A stretch of DNA of 64,000 bases from Caballeronia sordidicola (GTDB lineage Bacteria; Pseudomonadota; Gammaproteobacteria; Burkholderiales; Burkholderiaceae): positions 282,342 through 346,341 of the forward strand of contig NZ_JNFG01000201.1 of the NCBI RefSeq assembly GCF_000729995.1, given 5' to 3'. Of the stretch, positions 62,198 to 64,000 are shown piece after piece (the stretch's first letter is position 1; every line of letters begins with the position of its first letter). The notes under the pieces were generated by a model that was not told the DNA's origin, searched no databases, and saw nothing but the letters and a program-made list of their open reading frames with translations. The position numbers were made by a program, and so were the translations under genes.

Positions 62198-62790
62198 GAG
62201 TCGAGTCTTTCCTTCGAGAGGTTCCAGAGGTTGGGGAGCGTGTCGTTCGTATAGCCGGAGACGAAGGGCTTCGGCGGACCGTCAAGGGGATAGACGTGCC
62301 GCGAGACACCGCCGATATTCGCACCGTACACATGAATGCTGATGGAAACACGGTCGTCGAATGCGTTGCTCACGCGATGAATATCGCCGATGGACGGCGA
62401 CACCGCCGCTACTGCGCCTCGTTCGAGCAACTGGTCTTCACCCGATGTAACGAGCGTTCCGTGGTCGTTGCGTGCATACGAGCGCGCGACTTCCGCGCCC
62501 CGTAATACGCCGACGAGACCCCACACCGTGTGGTCGTGAACGGGCGTTTGCTGACCCGGTCCCCATACGAAGCTGACGACCGAGAAGCGTTGACGCGCAT
62601 CGGCGTAGAGCAGGAATTGTTGATAGCGATCAGGCGACGGTTTCGCATAGGCATCGGGTAGCCAGTCGTCTTCGGCTATCAGCTTGCTGAGCGCAACCGC
62701 ACCTTGTTCGAGCACGTGAGTTTCGGAAGAATTTTGATCGACGAGTTGCGCAATCTCGCTGATGAATCCGCGCAGTTTTTCATGGCTCAT
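62194..62790 (-). CDS. Cysteine dioxygenase-family protein
   Basis: This 198-residue non-heme iron enzyme of the cupin fold oxidises a thiol, normally cysteine to cysteine sulfinate. The three iron-ligand histidines are His85 and His87 in PVHDHTVWG and His137 in IGDIHRVSNAF. Bacterial relatives also act on 3-mercaptopropionate, so the thiol is not certain; the arginine typical of cysteine binding (YQQFLLYADARQRFSVV, near 56-72) seems to be present. It lies 14 bp after the SsuD-like gene and is coupled to the rhodanese gene, suggesting a route from thiol sulfur to sulfite or sulfane sulfur. Confidence 0.9.
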   Translation of the reverse strand: MSHEKLRGFISEIAQLVDQNSSETHVLEQGAVALSKLIAEDDWLPDAYAKPSPDRYQQFLLYADARQRFSVVSFVWGPGQQTPVHDHTVWGLVGVLRGAEVARSYARNDHGTLVTSGEDQLLERGAVAAVSPSIGDIHRVSNAFDDRVSISIHVYGANIGGVSRHVYPLDGPPKPFVSGYTNDTLPNLWNLSKERLDS

Positions 62791-62804
62791 CGCTTATTCC
62801 AGCT

Positions 62805-63881
62805 TCACGCGGCGTGCGCTATTTGCGAGGTCAGTTCACGCGCGGCCGGGATCAACTCGCGGCCGTAATCGAGCGCGTCTTCCAGCGGATCGAAGCCGCG
62901 AATCAGGAAGGTGGTCACGCCGAGCGCGTGATATTCGGCCAGCGTCTCGGCCACTTGCGACGGCGTGCCGACGAGCGCGGTCGAATTCGAGCGGCCGCCG
63001 ATCTCCTTTGCCACGCCGGTCCACAGGCGATCGTCTGCACGTACGCCATCGCCTGCTGCAGCCAGCAGGCGGCGCGCGCCCTCACTTTGTTGCGGCGTCG
63101 CTTCACCGAGACCTTGCTCGGCACGAAGCCGCCGCGTTTCAGCAAGAATATGTTCGGCGCGATCCCAAGCGGCCTTTTCGGTTGCTGCAAGGATTGGGCG
63201 GAACGATACGGAGAAGCGCACGTTGCGCCCATGTTTTGCCGCTTCGGCGCGAATGCGGGTGACCTGTTCGCGCACCTGTTCCTTCGATTCGCCCCACAGC
63301 GCGTAGACGTCGGCGTGCTTGCCCGCGACTTCGATAGCCGGTGACGATGCGCCGCCGAAATAGATCGGCACGTACGGGGCTTGCTTCGGCTTCACTTCGG
63401 AGAAAGCTTTTTCGAAGCGGTAATAGCGGCCTTCGTGATCGAAGGGTTCGGATTCGGTCCACACGCGTCGCAGGATCTGCAGATATTCGTCGGTGCGGGC
63501 GTAGCGTTCATCGTGCGAGAGGAAGTCGCCGTCGCGGCGTTGCTCGACGTCGCTGCCGCCCGAGATGAAGTGGACCGCGAGGCGGCCGCCGCTTAGCTGA
63601 TCGAGCGTGGCGAGCTGGCGTGCGGCCAGGGTTGGCGCGACGAATCCGGGGCGATGCGCGAGCATGAAGTGGATGCGCTGCGTGACGCCGGCCGCGTAAG
63701 CGACGGTCAGCATGGCGTCGGGGCTGGTCGACTGATAGGGCACGAGAACGCGGTCGAAGCCGGCTTTCTCGTGCGCCTGGGCGAAGTCGCGGAGGTAGTC
63801 GATATCGATTGCCGGACCACGCGCCAGATACGTCTCCGACACTTTTTGCTGCTGGAGCATGCCGATGAATTCGACGCTCAC
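62805..63881 (-). CDS. SsuD-like FMNH2-dependent monooxygenase (LLM class), copy 1
   Basis: This 358-residue luciferase-like enzyme opens the operon portion seen here. Landmarks are MSVEFIGMLQQQKVSETYLA, VLVPYQSTSPDAMLTVAYAA, MLAHRPGFVAPTLAARQLAT, LSGGRLAVHFISGGSD and PIYFGGASSPAIEVAGKHAD. It starts with GTG at 63881 behind GAGGAG. It should use FMNH2 from a separate reductase to cleave a carbon-sulfur bond. The paralogue at 57174 shares most motifs but differs in the first 60 residues and in the loop after residue 230, so the two probably take different substrates. Confidence 0.9.
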   Translation of the reverse strand: MSVEFIGMLQQQKVSETYLARGPAIDIDYLRDFAQAHEKAGFDRVLVPYQSTSPDAMLTVAYAAGVTQRIHFMLAHRPGFVAPTLAARQLATLDQLSGGRLAVHFISGGSDVEQRRDGDFLSHDERYARTDEYLQILRRVWTESEPFDHEGRYYRFEKAFSEVKPKQAPYVPIYFGGASSPAIEVAGKHADVYALWGESKEQVREQVTRIRAEAAKHGRNVRFSVSFRPILAATEKAAWDRAEHILAETRRLRAEQGLGEATPQQSEGARRLLAAAGDGVRADDRLWTGVAKEIGGRSNSTALVGTPSQVAETLAEYHALGVTTFLIRGFDPLEDALDYGRELIPAARELTSQIAHAA

Positions 63882-64000
63882 GAAAGACGCTCCTCGTTTG
63901 ATTCACACTGTCAGGCAGTGCGTGAAGAGACGCCTCAGGACGCTGCCGATAGCTCTAAAGGCTAACATCGGCTGATGCAGATCTTAAATATCAAAACGAG

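Overview
The window is GC-rich chromosomal DNA from a beta-proteobacterium of the Burkholderiaceae. The best guess is Paraburkholderia or Caballeronia, judged from codon use, the many two-component systems and ABC/MFS catabolic clusters, and the style of the genes; no rRNA or housekeeping marker fixes the genus. I see no tRNA, rRNA, phage, IS element or CRISPR array. The left edge cuts an ABC permease gene.

Bases 1-7200 form a molybdenum island. It holds an oxyanion ABC transporter (binding protein and permease), a tandem-Mop molybdate-binding protein, a small molybdopterin-domain protein, a NifQ-like gene broken by an apparent one-base frameshift, a ModE-type DNA-binding domain with no molybdate-binding half, a DUF2325 protein and an unknown 167-residue protein. 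Four 24-bp dyads of the ModE-box type (CG-N7-N6-N7-CG) lie upstream of four of these transcription units, so the two unknown genes are probably part of a molybdenum regulon. Bases 7400-10600 hold a 4-hydroxyproline module: a DapA-family lyase/deaminase, an epimerase and a PAS-AraC regulator.

Bases 11000-31900 carry mixed functions: a CheY-like protein, a GST, a NERD-helicase, a three-gene signalling set (cysteine-free molybdopterin-fold exported protein, hybrid kinase, inverted-order regulator), OmpW, an orphan periplasmic binding protein, an ACS-family MFS carrier, a three-gene phosphorelay (22506-27336), a heme-oxygenase-like diiron protein and a 4-cresol-dehydrogenase-like flavoprotein.

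Bases 32200-41900 are a catabolic region. It contains a frameshifted sugar-isomerase-like gene, a 2-oxoglutarate/Fe(II) oxygenase, an amino-acid ABC transporter with permease and ATPase fused, a LysR regulator, a ureohydrolase, a class II aldolase, a 2-hydroxyacid dehydrogenase and a branched-chain-type binding protein. The same TTAG-N11-CTAA motif, embedded in an identical longer frame, sits in front of both operons, so the LysR protein probably controls both. I infer uptake and breakdown of a guanidino or similar nitrogenous compound; the substrate is not known.

Bases 42000-57200 hold an arsRCH operon without an efflux pump, a chemoreceptor, a DMT exporter, two tandem L-2-haloacid-dehalogenase-like paralogues of equal length with an Lrp regulator, and a PucR/MHS-transporter/aminotransferase block divergent from an amidohydrolase coupled to a CobW-type GTPase. 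Bases 57174-63881 are a six-gene sulfur operon on the minus strand (two SsuD-like monooxygenases, cysteine dioxygenase, four-domain rhodanese, sulfonate-binding protein, SfnB-like flavoprotein).
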